64,000 nucleotides of DNA, taken from Oligella urethralis DSM 7531. Lineage in GTDB: Bacteria; Pseudomonadota; Gammaproteobacteria; Burkholderiales; Burkholderiaceae_B. Positions 46,764 to 56,843 of this stretch are shown here, piece by piece. Each line of letters opens with the position of its first letter. Positions within the stretch are counted from its first letter, which is position 1. The DNA is taken from positions 1 through 64,000 of the forward strand of contig NZ_AQVB01000011.1 of the NCBI RefSeq assembly GCF_000372065.1, given 5' to 3'. The notes beneath the pieces are model-generated. The model was given only the letters and a program-made list of their open reading frames with translations, had not been told where the DNA came from and did no database searches. The position numbers were made by a program, and so were the translations under genes.

Positions 46764-49700
46764 TTAATCATTTCTTTGCATGAAATCTTTAAGTGCTTGA
46801 CCGGTGTGTGAGCGTTGATGTAATTTAATCAGCGTTTCTGGGGTGCCGGCCGCCACTAAGCGACCACCTTCGGTACCACCCTCTGGTCCTAAATCTAAAA
46901 TCCAATCGGCTTCGGCCATAATATCTAAATTATGCTCAATGATGACGACTGTATTGCCTGCATCCACCAATCGATGAATGACTTGGATTAATTTTTTAAC
47001 ATCTGCCATGGATAAACCGACACTGGGTTCATCCAGCACATAAAGCGTATGTGGTGCCGAGGAGGCGCGACCACTCTTATGAATCCCCTCATCGAGTCTG
47101 GCCTTTAGTAATTCGCTCACTAGTTTGAGCCGTTGCGCTTCACCGCCAGAGAGGGTAGGCGAGGGCTGACCGAGGGTCAAATAGCCTAAACCCACATCCT
47201 GCAGTAGCTTTAAACCGCGATGGATTTTAGGGTGTGCCGTAAAGAAATCAATCACCTCATCGACTTCTAACTTTAAAATATCCCCGATATTTTTATCTCG
47301 CACTTTAACGGCCAAGGTTTCAGGATTAAAGCGCTCACCACCGCAGAGCTCACATGTTAGTTTAACATCTGGCAAAAAGCTCATTTCAATGGTGCGCATA
47401 CCTTGTCCTTCACAGGCTGGGCAGCGACCCTCCCCGGTATTGAAGGAAAAACGTGAGGCATTCCAACCGTGTAATTTTGCTAGACGTGTTTCGGCAAATA
47501 AGCGTCGCACATCATCCCAAATGCCAATATAGGTTGCTGGGGTAGAACGAGGTGTTTTGCCAATGGGGGTTTGATCCACTTCAAGAATGCGTTCTAGCTT
47601 TTCCCAGCCGATAATTTCATCGCAGCCATGGTAGCTCGTGGTTGGCTCTTTTTGAGCAAGCTTTGTACGTAGATTCTGTAGTAACACATTGCGTGCTAGG
47701 GTTGATTTACCGGAACCGGATACCCCCGTTATCACACTGAGACGACCGATGGGAATTGCCGCATCAACGCCCTGTAAATTATGCAGGGTGGCATTTTTGA
47801 TCTGCACCATGGGATGATCCTCTGGCACCTCACGTCGTGGTTGCATGGGGTGTTGCATCGGATGGCGTAAGAATTCACCTGTGAGTGAATGGGCTGCGTT
47901 TAAAATGTCCTCATAACTACCTTGAGCAATCACACGACCGCCACGGGTACCGGCACCTGGGCCCATATCAATAATATGCTGTGCCCGTTTAATGGTATCT
48001 TCATCATGCTCGACCACCACCAGGGTATTGCCATTACCTTCTAGATGAGTGAGCGCATTTAAAAGAATCTGATTGTCGCGTGGGTGCAGACCGATAGTTG
48101 GTTCATCCAGAACATAGCAGACCCCCTGTAGATTCGATCCTAGTTGTGCTGCTAGGCGAATACGCTGTGCTTCACCGCCGGATAAGGTGGGTGCAGCGCG
48201 ATCAAGGCTGAGGTAATTTAATCCCACATTGCGCATGAATCGCAGACGACTGCGAATTTCCTGCAGCACGTCACGGGAAATTTGCTCTTCGCGCGCAGTC
48301 AGTTTGAGCGCTAAAAAGAATTCCTCTAGCGCCTCTACCGAAAGCTCACTGAGTTTATGAATGGGTAGCTTTTGCCAAAGAATATTACGCGCCACCTCAT
48401 TGAGACGTGCCCCATGACAACTTGGGCAAACGCTATCCTCAGCTTCTGCTTCACGATTGAGCCAAGCCGTTTCTTCACCGCTTAACTCCTCATTAAAGCC
48501 TTTTAATTTTAAACCAGTACCGTAGCATGTCTCGCACCAACCATGTTTGGAATTATAGGAGAAAAGTCGCGGATCCGGTTCCGGGAAGCTGCGGGCGCAA
48601 GACGGGCAGGCACGTTTAATGGAAAAATGCTTTTGACTAAGATGTTCTGGCGTTAAGGGTTGCGCCGAGTCAAGCTCAAATAAAATACTTAATTGACCTT
48701 GACCATGGTGTAGTGCCGTATTGATGGCCTCACGTAGCTCCACTTCGTTTGCCGGATCCACTGTAATATCCAATACCGGGAGTTCAATCGTATGTTCTTT
48801 ATTGCGATCCAGCCGTGGCCAAGGATTGACAGGAATAAATTCATTATCCACGCGCAGATGGGTGTAGCCTTTATTGTCCGCCCATTTAGCCAAATCCGTG
48901 TAATAACCCTTGCGTGCGGTAATCAGTGGCGCCATGATGCCGATACGTTGAGCCCGATGATGGCTCATGATATGGGCCATGATTTGTTCTGGGCTTTGAG
49001 GTTCCACCGGCACCTGACAACAAGGGCAATATTGTGTACCTAGTTTGACGTACAAAAGCCTTAAGAAATGATGAATTTCTGTCATGGTGCCGACGGTGGA
49101 TTTATAACCACCGCGACTGGTTCTTTGTTCAATGGCTACCGTGGGCGCAATGCCGTAGATGGCATCGACCTCAGGTTGACCTGCCGGCTGTACAATTGAG
49201 CGGGCATAGGCATTTAGTGATTCCAGATAGCGGCGTTGACCCTCTTGGAACAGAATATCAAAAGCCAAGGTAGATTTACCGGAGCCAGATACCCCAGTGA
49301 TCACGGTAAATTTATCGCGTGGGATAGTCACATCAATCCCTTTAAGATTGTGCTCGCGGGCATTCAGAATCTCAATGGCATGCTGGTTTTTTACGCGTTG
49401 GTGTACTTGACTATTTTCTTGATAAGCACGGCGCATACCAGGTTTGGAGGTAGTCACTGCGGCGTCTGTGAGTTCATGCTTTGGCTTGTTGCTTAGCGTT
49501 GTTAGTGAGTGCTTAGTGGTGTCAGCGCTGTGAACAATTTCCGCCTCATAGGCCGCCAGGGCCTGACCGGTATAGGATTCAGGCATGGTTTTGAGGGTCT
49601 CCGGTGTGCCTTGGGCCACGATGCGACCACCCTGTTCGCCCGCGCCCGGACCTAAGTCAATGACCCAGTCAGCAGCGCGTATTAAGTCCAAATTATGTTC

Positions 49701-52499
49701 GATAATAATTAATGAATGCCCAGCTGCCAACAGCTTTCTAAAGGCATGCATTAAACGTGCCACATCATCAAAGTGCAAGCCAGTGGTGGGCTCATCAAAG
49801 AGGAAAAGCGAGCCTTTTAGCGCGAGTTGCTTAGCGCGACTGCGACTACGGCTGCGCGCTGCCTCCGCCAAGTGTCCGGCTAATTTTAGGCGTTGCGCTT
49901 CACCCCCTGATAAAGTCGGTACTGGTTGCCCCAGTTTGACATACTCTAAACCCACATCAATTAAAGGTTGTAAGGCATTTTGTACATCTCTTAAGCCTTT
50001 AAAAAAGTTTAAGGCTTGGTGCACCGTCATTGCCAAGACCTCATCAATGGAGGCGGATTGACCTAAATGCTCAACCCGCACCTCACAGATCTCATCTCTA
50101 AAGCGCTTGCCATGGCAATCCGGACAGCGTAAATAAACATCCGACAGGAATTGCATTTCAATATGTTCAAAACCGGTGCCTTTACAGGTAGGGCAACGAC
50201 CGTCACCACTATTGAAGCTGAAGGTACCGGCTTTATAACCCCGCTCAAGACTCAGCGGGGCATTGGCAAAGAGCTTACGAATGGCATCAAAGGCGCCAAC
50301 ATAGCTGGCTGGGTTGGAACGGGCCGTTTTACCGATGGGGCTTTGATCGACCATCACCACCGAGGCGATTTGTTCCGCACCTAAGAGATGACGGTATTCG
50401 CCCGGCGCTTCTGTGGGTTGAGCAAAATGCTTTAATAGGGCGGGGTAGAGTACATCCTGAATCAGGGTCGATTTGCCGGAACCGGATACGCCGGTGACAC
50501 AGACTAAACGCCCTAAAGGAAAGGATACATCGATATTATCCAAATTATTGGCCTTAACGCCCTCAAGCAGCAGTCGTGGTGTATTGGCACTGACCTTCAT
50601 GGCTAAGGGCGATTCCACTCGCAGTACATCACCTAAATACTTACCGGTAATGGTGTCGGCCTGACGTAATTGCGCCGGCGTGCCGTCAAATACGATTTCA
50701 CCACCGCGCTCACCTGGCCCCGGACCAATTTCCAGGATACGATCGGCCGCCACCATGACTTGGGGATCATGCTCAACCACGACTAAGGTATTACCAACAT
50801 CGCGCAGGCGCTGCATGACTTCCACAATTCGACTCATATCGTGGGGGTGTAGACCGATCGAAGGCTCATCTAAGACAAAGAGGGTATTGACCAAGGAGGT
50901 GCCAAGCGCAGTCGTCAGATTAATACGCTGCACCTCACCCCCAGAAAGGGTCCGACTTTGGCGATCTAAGGATAAATAATCCAGGCCAACATCACACAGA
51001 TATTGCAGTCGATGCCGTATTTCTTGCAGCACCAAATCACTCGCTTTATTGACTTCTTTATCAAAATACGAGCTATGAAAATAATCTCTTAAATGACCGA
51101 TGGGCAATTGCATGAGATCATGAATTGCTAGACCAGGTAGCTGTGCTAGGGTTTCGTCAGACCAGCTGGCGCCGACTGGCATAAAACGCTTATAACGGCC
51201 TTCGGCATAATCATCTTGTTGGCCGTCGCCTAAACGCCATAAATTGGCCTCTGCTTTTAGGCGCGAGCCGTGACAAACCGGGCAGGGGGTGTAGCTTCTG
51301 AATTTGGATAACAGTATACGCACATGCATGCGATAGGACTTCGTCTCTAACCAGTCAAAAAAGCGCTGTATGCCGTACCATTGATGATCCCATGCGTTAC
51401 GCTTGCCGCTCCATTCGGGGTCGCCTTCGATGACCCATTGCTTTTCAGCGGCATTTAACTCACGCCAAGGGACGTCGGTACGAATGCCCACGTGCTTGGC
51501 GTATTTCATCAGATCATCTTGCTGCTCTTTAAAACTAGGTGTCTGCCAAGGTCGAACCGCACCCTCGGCCAAGCTCAGACTTTCATCGGGTATTACGAGC
51601 CCGTAATCAATGCCCATGCTGCGACCAAAGCCGCGACAATGCTCACAGGCACCGATAGGCGAGTTAAAAGAGAAGGTACTTGCGAGCGGCTTATGGTAGG
51701 AAATATCACAGTGGGCGCAATGTAAATGCTGACTAAAAGGCCACACGAGTTGATCGCCACTATCCGTTTCTGCAAACACACGGCAAAAGCCTTGGCCATG
51801 CGTTAAGGCATGCTCCAAAGCCTCACTCACACGCTCACTTTCCGCTTTGGAAAAGCGGAATCGATCCTGTATCACATATTGTTTTTTCATTACTTGCAGC
51901 TTAGTTTTTTTACTTTTCTTATCGCTCACTTCACGAGTCACTTCCTCCTCGCTGTGAATGCGTGTATAACCTTGCTGCTCTAAAAAGCGCTTGACCTCCT
52001 CTGCGCTGAAATTGCTTGGCACTACAATAGGGAAGGTCACATACAGTCTAGGATCGCCATGTGCTTGGCTGAGTTCAGCTAGTTGTGCCTGGATTGATTG
52101 AATGGTGTCTTGCTGCACGGGGGCGGCACATTGGCGACAAAATAATTTCGCTGCATGCGCATACAGTAATTTAATATGATCATTAAGCTCTGTCATGGTC
52201 CCAACCGAACTGCGGGAGGTGCGTACTGGATTGGTCTGATCAATGGCAATGGCTGGCAAGATGCCCTCAATACGCTTTACCTGAGGCTTGTCCATCCGGT
52301 CTAAGAACTGACGCGCATAGGGTGAGAAAGTCTCTACGTATTTGCGTTGCCCCTCGGCATAGAGCGTATCAAAGGCTAAGGAACTTTTGCCAGAACCCGA
52401 TACCCCCGTCAGCACGGTAATCTCGCCGGTCTTTATACTGAGATCAAGGTTCTTAAGATTATTTTGTTGAGCACCGAAAATACGAATGTGTGATGACAT
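46764..52499 (-). CDS. uvrA: Double-length UvrA-like excinuclease ABC subunit A
   Basis: A 1911-residue protein, about twice the 940 residues of normal UvrA. It is two UvrA units joined in frame near residues 950-1020 by a Ser/Thr/Lys-rich linker. Four Walker A motifs TGVSGSGKS occur near residues 32, 673, 1071 and 1595, and four ABC signatures (SGGEVQRINL or SGGEAQRxxL) match them. CxxC zinc-binding pairs are present in both halves, for example CPVCHGSRL and CPTCKGTG in the first, CPSCHGARL and CPACEGQG in the second. UvrA recognises bulky DNA lesions with UvrB. Fused UvrA forms are known, for instance in Chlamydia. This may be a paralogue beside a normal uvrA elsewhere. No LexA box is apparent upstream. 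Confidence 0.93.
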   Translation of the reverse strand: MSSHIRIFGAQQNNLKNLDLSIKTGEITVLTGVSGSGKSSLAFDTLYAEGQRKYVETFSPYARQFLDRMDKPQVKRIEGILPAIAIDQTNPVRTSRSSVGTMTELNDHIKLLYAHAAKLFCRQCAAPVQQDTIQSIQAQLAELSQAHGDPRLYVTFPIVVPSNFSAEEVKRFLEQQGYTRIHSEEEVTREVSDKKSKKTKLQVMKKQYVIQDRFRFSKAESERVSEALEHALTHGQGFCRVFAETDSGDQLVWPFSQHLHCAHCDISYHKPLASTFSFNSPIGACEHCRGFGRSMGIDYGLVIPDESLSLAEGAVRPWQTPSFKEQQDDLMKYAKHVGIRTDVPWRELNAAEKQWVIEGDPEWSGKRNAWDHQWYGIQRFFDWLETKSYRMHVRILLSKFRSYTPCPVCHGSRLKAEANLWRLGDGQQDDYAEGRYKRFMPVGASWSDETLAQLPGLAIHDLMQLPIGHLRDYFHSSYFDKEVNKASDLVLQEIRHRLQYLCDVGLDYLSLDRQSRTLSGGEVQRINLTTALGTSLVNTLFVLDEPSIGLHPHDMSRIVEVMQRLRDVGNTLVVVEHDPQVMVAADRILEIGPGPGERGGEIVFDGTPAQLRQADTITGKYLGDVLRVESPLAMKVSANTPRLLLEGVKANNLDNIDVSFPLGRLVCVTGVSGSGKSTLIQDVLYPALLKHFAQPTEAPGEYRHLLGAEQIASVVMVDQSPIGKTARSNPASYVGAFDAIRKLFANAPLSLERGYKAGTFSFNSGDGRCPTCKGTGFEHIEMQFLSDVYLRCPDCHGKRFRDEICEVRVEHLGQSASIDEVLAMTVHQALNFFKGLRDVQNALQPLIDVGLEYVKLGQPVPTLSGGEAQRLKLAGHLAEAARSRSRSRAKQLALKGSLFLFDEPTTGLHFDDVARLMHAFRKLLAAGHSLIIIEHNLDLIRAADWVIDLGPGAGEQGGRIVAQGTPETLKTMPESYTGQALAAYEAEIVHSADTTKHSLTTLSNKPKHELTDAAVTTSKPGMRRAYQENSQVHQRVKNQHAIEILNAREHNLKGIDVTIPRDKFTVITGVSGSGKSTLAFDILFQEGQRRYLESLNAYARSIVQPAGQPEVDAIYGIAPTVAIEQRTSRGGYKSTVGTMTEIHHFLRLLYVKLGTQYCPCCQVPVEPQSPEQIMAHIMSHHRAQRIGIMAPLITARKGYYTDLAKWADNKGYTHLRVDNEFIPVNPWPRLDRNKEHTIELPVLDITVDPANEVELREAINTALHHGQGQLSILFELDSAQPLTPEHLSQKHFSIKRACPSCARSFPEPDPRLFSYNSKHGWCETCYGTGLKLKGFNEELSGEETAWLNREAEAEDSVCPSCHGARLNEVARNILWQKLPIHKLSELSVEALEEFFLALKLTAREEQISRDVLQEIRSRLRFMRNVGLNYLSLDRAAPTLSGGEAQRIRLAAQLGSNLQGVCYVLDEPTIGLHPRDNQILLNALTHLEGNGNTLVVVEHDEDTIKRAQHIIDMGPGAGTRGGRVIAQGSYEDILNAAHSLTGEFLRHPMQHPMQPRREVPEDHPMVQIKNATLHNLQGVDAAIPIGRLSVITGVSGSGKSTLARNVLLQNLRTKLAQKEPTTSYHGCDEIIGWEKLERILEVDQTPIGKTPRSTPATYIGIWDDVRRLFAETRLAKLHGWNASRFSFNTGEGRCPACEGQGMRTIEMSFLPDVKLTCELCGGERFNPETLAVKVRDKNIGDILKLEVDEVIDFFTAHPKIHRGLKLLQDVGLGYLTLGQPSPTLSGGEAQRLKLVSELLKARLDEGIHKSGRASSAPHTLYVLDEPSVGLSMADVKKLIQVIHRLVDAGNTVVIIEHNLDIMAEADWILDLGPEGGTEGGRLVAAGTPETLIKLHQRSHTGQALKDFMQRND

Positions 52500-52789
52500 A
52501 TGCTAATTAACTCACTATGCCCGTAGGGCTGATGGCCTATGGCGAAGATAGAATGCTGTGGGTATACGACTTAAACAGATGGCGGCAAATTACCGCTTTT
52601 CAAGCGACTTTACTGTGTAAACGATGGCTTCTATTATCGCCCGTAATATAGCCTAAAGACGACATTTTAAAGTTAGCTGCATAAAAACATAGGCTTAGCT
52701 AGCGTATCAGCAGAAAATATGCTAAGATTATCGATTACCAAAGTTTTTAGCAGTTTCATATTTTAATTAGTTTTTAATCAGAGGCAGTC
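52500..52789. other. Intergenic region between uvrA and the 46-aa gene
   Basis: 290 bases without a convincing gene. It must hold the divergent uvrA promoter. The right end holds an extended -10 promoter for the small gene at 52790. A short GCGG/CCGC hairpin followed by TTTT occurs near 52582-52603. Nothing else stands out. Confidence 0.6.
52720..52728 (+). promoter_or_regulatory. Extended -10 promoter of the 46-aa gene
   Basis: TGCTAAGAT fits the extended -10 pattern TGn followed by TAAGAT. There is no good -35 box, as is common for such promoters. Transcription would begin near 52735. Confidence 0.5.
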
Positions 52790-52930
52790 ATGGCAGAAAT
52801 TAAACGTACGCGCCGTAACACGTTAGAGCGTCGTTGCATCAGCAAAGAGTTGAAGCGTTTATATTCAACTTCGCCAAAAGGCGTTTGGAAGATGTTAGAA
52901 AAAGTCAGCCAAGCGAATAAGCTTAAGTAG
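52790..52930 (+). CDS. Small basic hypothetical protein (46 aa)
   Basis: A 46-codon frame from ATG 52790 to TAG 52928-52930 with the ribosome binding site AGAGG five to six bases upstream. The product is rich in Arg and Lys (MAEIKRTRRNTLERR at the start), with one Cys, and ends in a helix-like KMLEKVSQANKLK. I do not recognise the family. Real coding is supported by the good ribosome binding site, the promoter upstream and the strong terminator downstream at 53032. It could be an RNA- or ribosome-binding peptide, but that is only inferred from charge. Confidence 0.7.
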   Translation: MAEIKRTRRNTLERRCISKELKRLYSTSPKGVWKMLEKVSQANKLK

Positions 52931-52938
52931 TACTTTTT

Positions 52939-53013
52939 AGCTTGGGTATACCTAGCTTATCAGTTTAGCTTTTAGGCATTAGTTTCTAAGTAGCTTAGAA
53001 ATCAAGCCTAAGC
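52939..53013 (+). ncRNA. Hairpin-rich 3' region of the 46-aa gene transcript
   Basis: Three inverted repeats follow the stop codon. The first is AGCTTGGG-TATA-CCTAGCT at 52939-52957. A nested structure follows, in which GCTTTTAGGC (52968-52977) pairs with GCCTAAGC (53006-53013) around a perfect TTTCTAAG/CTTAGAAA hairpin (52983-53001). A terminator follows at 53032. This is more structure than an ordinary 3' end needs and could be a small RNA released from or overlapping the mRNA. Confidence 0.5.
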
Positions 53014-53031
53014 GGTATTCAAGCAGGCATG

Positions 53032-53065
53032 GCCACCGTTCTTTCACGGTGGCTTTTTAGTTTTT
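53032..53065 (+). terminator. Terminator of the 46-aa gene
   Basis: An 8-base-pair GC-rich stem GCCACCGT/ACGGTGGC at 53032-53053 with a 6-base loop, followed by TTTTTAGTTTTT. Confidence 0.88.
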
Positions 53066-53202
53066 ACTCACATAGGATCGTTGATGCTAAAGCATCGTAT
53101 CGCTAGCAGGCATGAAATGTTTTGTAAACAATCGTGCTATCTTGCGATGTGAATTAGGGTTACACTACCTTTTAGTTTAGCTTTTTCTAAGATCATCTTA
53201 TT

Positions 53203-54126
53203 ATGAATCAATACGGTTTTACCGTGCTCACGCCGACCTATAATCGGGCTGACACCTTGCCACGCGTGTATGAATCACTCAAAGCCCAAGATTTTGGGGA
53301 TTTTGAGTGGCTAGTGATCGATGATGGTTCAACCGACAATACCGCCGACTTAGTCTTAGCCTGGGCAAATGAAGGTATTATTCCCATTCGCTACGCCTGG
53401 CAACCAAATCAACATAAAAAAACTGCATTTAATCACGGGGTCTCGATTGCACAAGGCGAGTTAATTGTTGCCCTAGATTCGGACGATACGCTCTTGCCAA
53501 ATGCCTTATCGTCGATGTGGGAGACGTGGCATCGTATTCCGGCCATTAAGCGTGCAGGCTTTATTGCCGTGACCGGGCTTTGTCAGCGACCGGATGGTTC
53601 AATTGTTGGTGATAAGTTCTTTCGTGATGAGGTCGATATGAGCTCTATCGATATGTACTTTAAGCACCATCCTCGGGGTGAGAAGTTCGGCTGTCTCAAT
53701 ACTGAGATTTTGCGCTGCTTTCCCTTTCCTGAGGCGTATGATGGCTTTGTGCCTGAGAGTATTGTTTGGCGTGAAATAGCGCGTGCTGGTTATTTAACAC
53801 GTTTTGTTAACGATGTTTATCGAGTGTATTATGACTCTGGCGATTCGCTCAGCCGACAAGGCGCCAGCAACGCTTCTCAGCATGCCTTGGGTTTGTTGCT
53901 GCTAGCCCATGATACGGTTGAAAAAAGCATTGCTTGGTTTTTTAAAAATCCACTCGAGTTTTTTAAAGCGGCTGTGCGCTATACCCGTTTTCGATTGCAC
54001 CTTAAGGCCAAGGGGATTGCACGACCGGAGGCAACACGATTGCGCAACCCAGCCGCTTGCGTATTGGTGGCCTTAGGCTATCCGCTTGGTTTGGCCCTTT
54101 TTTTAAGAGATAAAGCGCTACCTTAA
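53203..54126 (+). CDS. Family 2-type glycosyltransferase
   Basis: A 307-residue GT-A fold enzyme. The N-terminal TVLTPTYNRADTLPRVYESL and the DDGSTDNT motif bind the nucleotide sugar, and ALDSDD at about residue 95 is the metal-binding DxD-type motif. The C-terminal part has two hydrophobic stretches that may associate with the membrane. The sugar and acceptor are unknown and no polysaccharide genes are near. It is an isolated gene between the 46-aa gene and an acidic protein gene, ending at its own terminator. Confidence 0.88.
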   Translation: MNQYGFTVLTPTYNRADTLPRVYESLKAQDFGDFEWLVIDDGSTDNTADLVLAWANEGIIPIRYAWQPNQHKKTAFNHGVSIAQGELIVALDSDDTLLPNALSSMWETWHRIPAIKRAGFIAVTGLCQRPDGSIVGDKFFRDEVDMSSIDMYFKHHPRGEKFGCLNTEILRCFPFPEAYDGFVPESIVWREIARAGYLTRFVNDVYRVYYDSGDSLSRQGASNASQHALGLLLLAHDTVEKSIAWFFKNPLEFFKAAVRYTRFRLHLKAKGIARPEATRLRNPAACVLVALGYPLGLALFLRDKALP

Positions 54127-54130
54127 AAGC

Positions 54131-54170
54131 AAATGCCTCCGCTTCCTTTGAGCTACTCGGAGGCCTTTTA
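54131..54170. terminator. Terminator after the glycosyltransferase gene
   Basis: Stem GCCTCCG (54135-54141) and CGGAGGC (54158-54164) with a 16-base loop, followed by CTTTTA. The AAAAGCAAA flank makes it usable on the other strand as well. Confidence 0.65.
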
Positions 54171-54177
54171 CTATAGC

Positions 54178-54738
54178 TTAGTGCTCACTATCTTTATGAG
54201 AAGAGGGTAGGCGCTGCTGCTCAACCCAATCCTCATCATTATCATCGCTGTCCCAATCCTCGGTATCGAGCCAGTCGTCAATATCATCCACTTCACGTAG
54301 GCTAAAAGGCACTAGCTCCTCGATTTCATCGGCCGTGGTAACCAGCTCGAACTCATCATTAATCAAAATAAAGCGCTCGGCAAATTGTCCCTCATCCGCA
54401 TTAAACATAATGCTAAATAATAGACGGCACTCGTAGACCTGGCTGCTGATATCCTCTAAGCCACCAGCACTACCGATAATCGTTGAATCGGCACCGCCTA
54501 GCAGTAGAAATTGACCTTCGTCTTCATCCTTGACCGCATGAGGCTCTTCGACCTCATCTGCATCAGCGGCTTGTTGTGGGCTAGCATTGGCGTCAAGGAC
54601 CTGTGCAAAAATGGCCACTTCAACGCCCTCATCGGTGATGTTTTTTTCACAAAGCACACATTTACCGGTCCAGGCGCTTAAGGCATCGGCCGTTTTGGCT
54701 AAAATTTCGAGTTCTTCGTCTGTAAATACTTTTTTCAT
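54178..54738 (-). CDS. Acidic hypothetical protein with a CxxC motif
   Basis: A 186-residue, strongly acidic protein that I do not recognise. The N-terminus has a helix followed by KCVLCEKN, a single CxxC pair that might bind metal with partners or act in redox. A middle segment (QVYECRLLFSIMFNADEGQFAERFILINDEFELV) looks like a compact beta domain. The last 40 residues are mostly Asp, Glu and Trp. It is divergent from ettA. Cytoplasmic location is inferred from the absence of a signal. Confidence 0.7.
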   Translation of the reverse strand: MKKVFTDEELEILAKTADALSAWTGKCVLCEKNITDEGVEVAIFAQVLDANASPQQAADADEVEEPHAVKDEDEGQFLLLGGADSTIIGSAGGLEDISSQVYECRLLFSIMFNADEGQFAERFILINDEFELVTTADEIEELVPFSLREVDDIDDWLDTEDWDSDDNDEDWVEQQRLPSSHKDSEH

Positions 54739-54926
54739 GATAAATTTGCTTGATTTATATACACTGAATCAAAACAATCGATCTTAATCTATGTCATGGT
54801 GCTTAGGCATCAGTCATAGCTATTTTCTAAACAATAAGTTGATAAATGGCGGTGGTTACAACAGTTTATCCCGCTTTTGATTACAATTAGCCTGTTTCTT
54901 ACATCTTATTTTACTACTGATTATTT

Positions 54927-56600
54927 ATGGCTCAATTCGTTTATACAATGAACCGTGTGGGCAAAATTGTCCCACCCAAGCGTCAAATTCTTAGAGATAT
55001 TTCCCTATCCTTTTTCCCCGGTGCCAAAATCGGTGTGCTCGGTCTTAATGGCTCGGGTAAATCGACTTTATTAAAAATTATGGCTGGGGTGGATAAAGAA
55101 ATCGAGGGTGAGGCCATTCCGATGCCCGGCATCAGCATTGGCTATTTACCGCAAGAGCCACAGCTTAATCCGGAGCATACGGTGCGGCAAGCGGTTGAAG
55201 AGGGCTTGGGTGAGGTCTTTGCGGCGCGTAAGCGCTTAGATGAAGTATATGCCGAATATGCTGAACCAGATGCTGATTTTGACGCCTTAGCTGCCGAGCA
55301 GGCAGAGTTGGAAGCGATTATTGCTGCTGCCGCCACTGGTGGTAGTGATGATATTGAACATCAGTTGGAAATTGCTGCTGATGCTTTACGTTTACCGCCG
55401 TGGGACGCCAAGGTTGAGCATTTATCCGGGGGTGAGAAGCGTCGTGTCGCCTTGTGTCGTTTACTTTTATCTAAGCCGGATATGCTGTTGCTTGATGAAC
55501 CGACCAACCATTTGGATGCCGAAAGTGTGGAGTGGTTAGAGATTTTCTTGCAAAAGTTCCGCGGTACCGTGGTTGCTGTGACTCACGACCGTTACTTTTT
55601 AGATAATGCTGCCGAATGGATTCTAGAATTAGACCGCGGCCACGGTATTCCTTGGAAGGGCAATTATTCTTCTTGGTTAGAGCAAAAGGAAAATCGCTTA
55701 AAGCAGGAAGAGGCTGCAGAGAGTGCTCGTCAACGCACCATCAGTCGTGAGTTGGAGTGGGTGCGACAAAATCCTAAAGCGCGTCAGGCCAAGTCTAAAG
55801 CCCGTCTAGCACGTTTTGAGGAGCTTTCATCGCATGAGTATCAACGCCGCAATGAAACCCAGGAAATCTTTATCCCTGTGGCTGAGCGTTTAGGTCAGGA
55901 AGTGATCGAATTTGTGAATGTTACGAAGTCCTTTGGTGATCGGGTCTTAATTGATGATTTAAGCTTCCGGGTGCCGGCTGGTGCCATTGTCGGTATTATC
56001 GGTCCGAACGGCGCCGGTAAATCGACCTTATTTCGTATGATTGCGGGTCAAGAACAGCCCGATAGCGGTGAGGTGAAGCTAGGGCAAACGGTAAATCTAG
56101 CCTATGTGGATCAATCACGGGCTAGTTTAGACGATAAAAAAACGGTTTTTGATGTGATTGCTGATGGTCAAGATGTACTCACCGTAGGCCGTTTTGAAAT
56201 GCCTGCGCGTGCTTATTTGGGTCGTTTTAACTTTAAAGGCTCCGATCAAAGCAAAATCACTGGTGAGTTGTCAGGCGGTGAACGCGGTCGATTGCATTTA
56301 GCTAAAACCTTAATTAGTGGTGGTAATGTCTTGTTGCTTGATGAACCGTCTAACGATTTAGATGTAGAGACATTACGTGCACTTGAGGATGCCTTATTGG
56401 AGTTTGCCGGTACGGTGATGGTGATTAGTCATGACCGCTGGTTCTTAGACCGTATTGCAACCCATATTCTTGCTTTTGAAGGTGATTCGCAGGTTTATTT
56501 CTTTGAGGGTAACTATCAGGAATACGAAGAGGATAAGAAGCGTCGTCTTGGCGAGGAAGCTGCTCAGCCTAAACGCATTCGCTATAAATCCTTAAAATAA
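54927..56600 (+). CDS. ettA: Energy-dependent translational throttle protein EttA (ABC-F)
   Basis: Ribosome-binding ABC-F ATPase that gates entry into the elongation cycle according to the ATP/ADP ratio. There are two ABC domains in 557 residues: Walker A GLNGSGKS near residue 38 and GPNGAGKS near 361, with signatures [10 protein letters not shown] and [11 protein letters not shown]. The arm insertion in the first domain and the intersubdomain linker match EttA rather than other ABC-F members. It stands alone. Confidence 0.95.
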   Translation: MAQFVYTMNRVGKIVPPKRQILRDISLSFFPGAKIGVLGLNGSGKSTLLKIMAGVDKEIEGEAIPMPGISIGYLPQEPQLNPEHTVRQAVEEGLGEVFAARKRLDEVYAEYAEPDADFDALAAEQAELEAIIAAAATGGSDDIEHQLEIAADALRLPPWDAKVEHLSGGEKRRVALCRLLLSKPDMLLLDEPTNHLDAESVEWLEIFLQKFRGTVVAVTHDRYFLDNAAEWILELDRGHGIPWKGNYSSWLEQKENRLKQEEAAESARQRTISRELEWVRQNPKARQAKSKARLARFEELSSHEYQRRNETQEIFIPVAERLGQEVIEFVNVTKSFGDRVLIDDLSFRVPAGAIVGIIGPNGAGKSTLFRMIAGQEQPDSGEVKLGQTVNLAYVDQSRASLDDKKTVFDVIADGQDVLTVGRFEMPARAYLGRFNFKGSDQSKITGELSGGERGRLHLAKTLISGGNVLLLDEPSNDLDVETLRALEDALLEFAGTVMVISHDRWFLDRIATHILAFEGDSQVYFFEGNYQEYEEDKKRRLGEEAAQPKRIRYKSLK

Positions 56601-56843
56601 AATTTTAAATTTATTATTTAGTAACAGGAACTTAAAAAGACTAGTTAAGGTAATATCTAATTTATAATGCTTTTCAAATGGATACATTTAAATAAGTATT
56701 CCAATAGCATTTGCGATTGATATAGGTTATGTTAGTAGTGCTGAGTGCGTGGTGGATTTTATTAGTTTACAACGCATACCAGTTTTAAGTTCCTCAGTTA
56801 AACCTGCCATTGACTGAGTTTTTAAAGCAAAATGAGGTGAATT

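Noticed and set aside
49585-50061. 158-codon frame opposite uvrA.
   Set aside because: Mirrors the conserved zinc and signature regions of uvrA on the other strand; low-complexity Lys/Ser/Cys composition.
52500-52720. Search for a LexA (CTGT-N8-ACAG) box upstream of uvrA.
   Set aside because: No convincing match was seen, so SOS control is not claimed.
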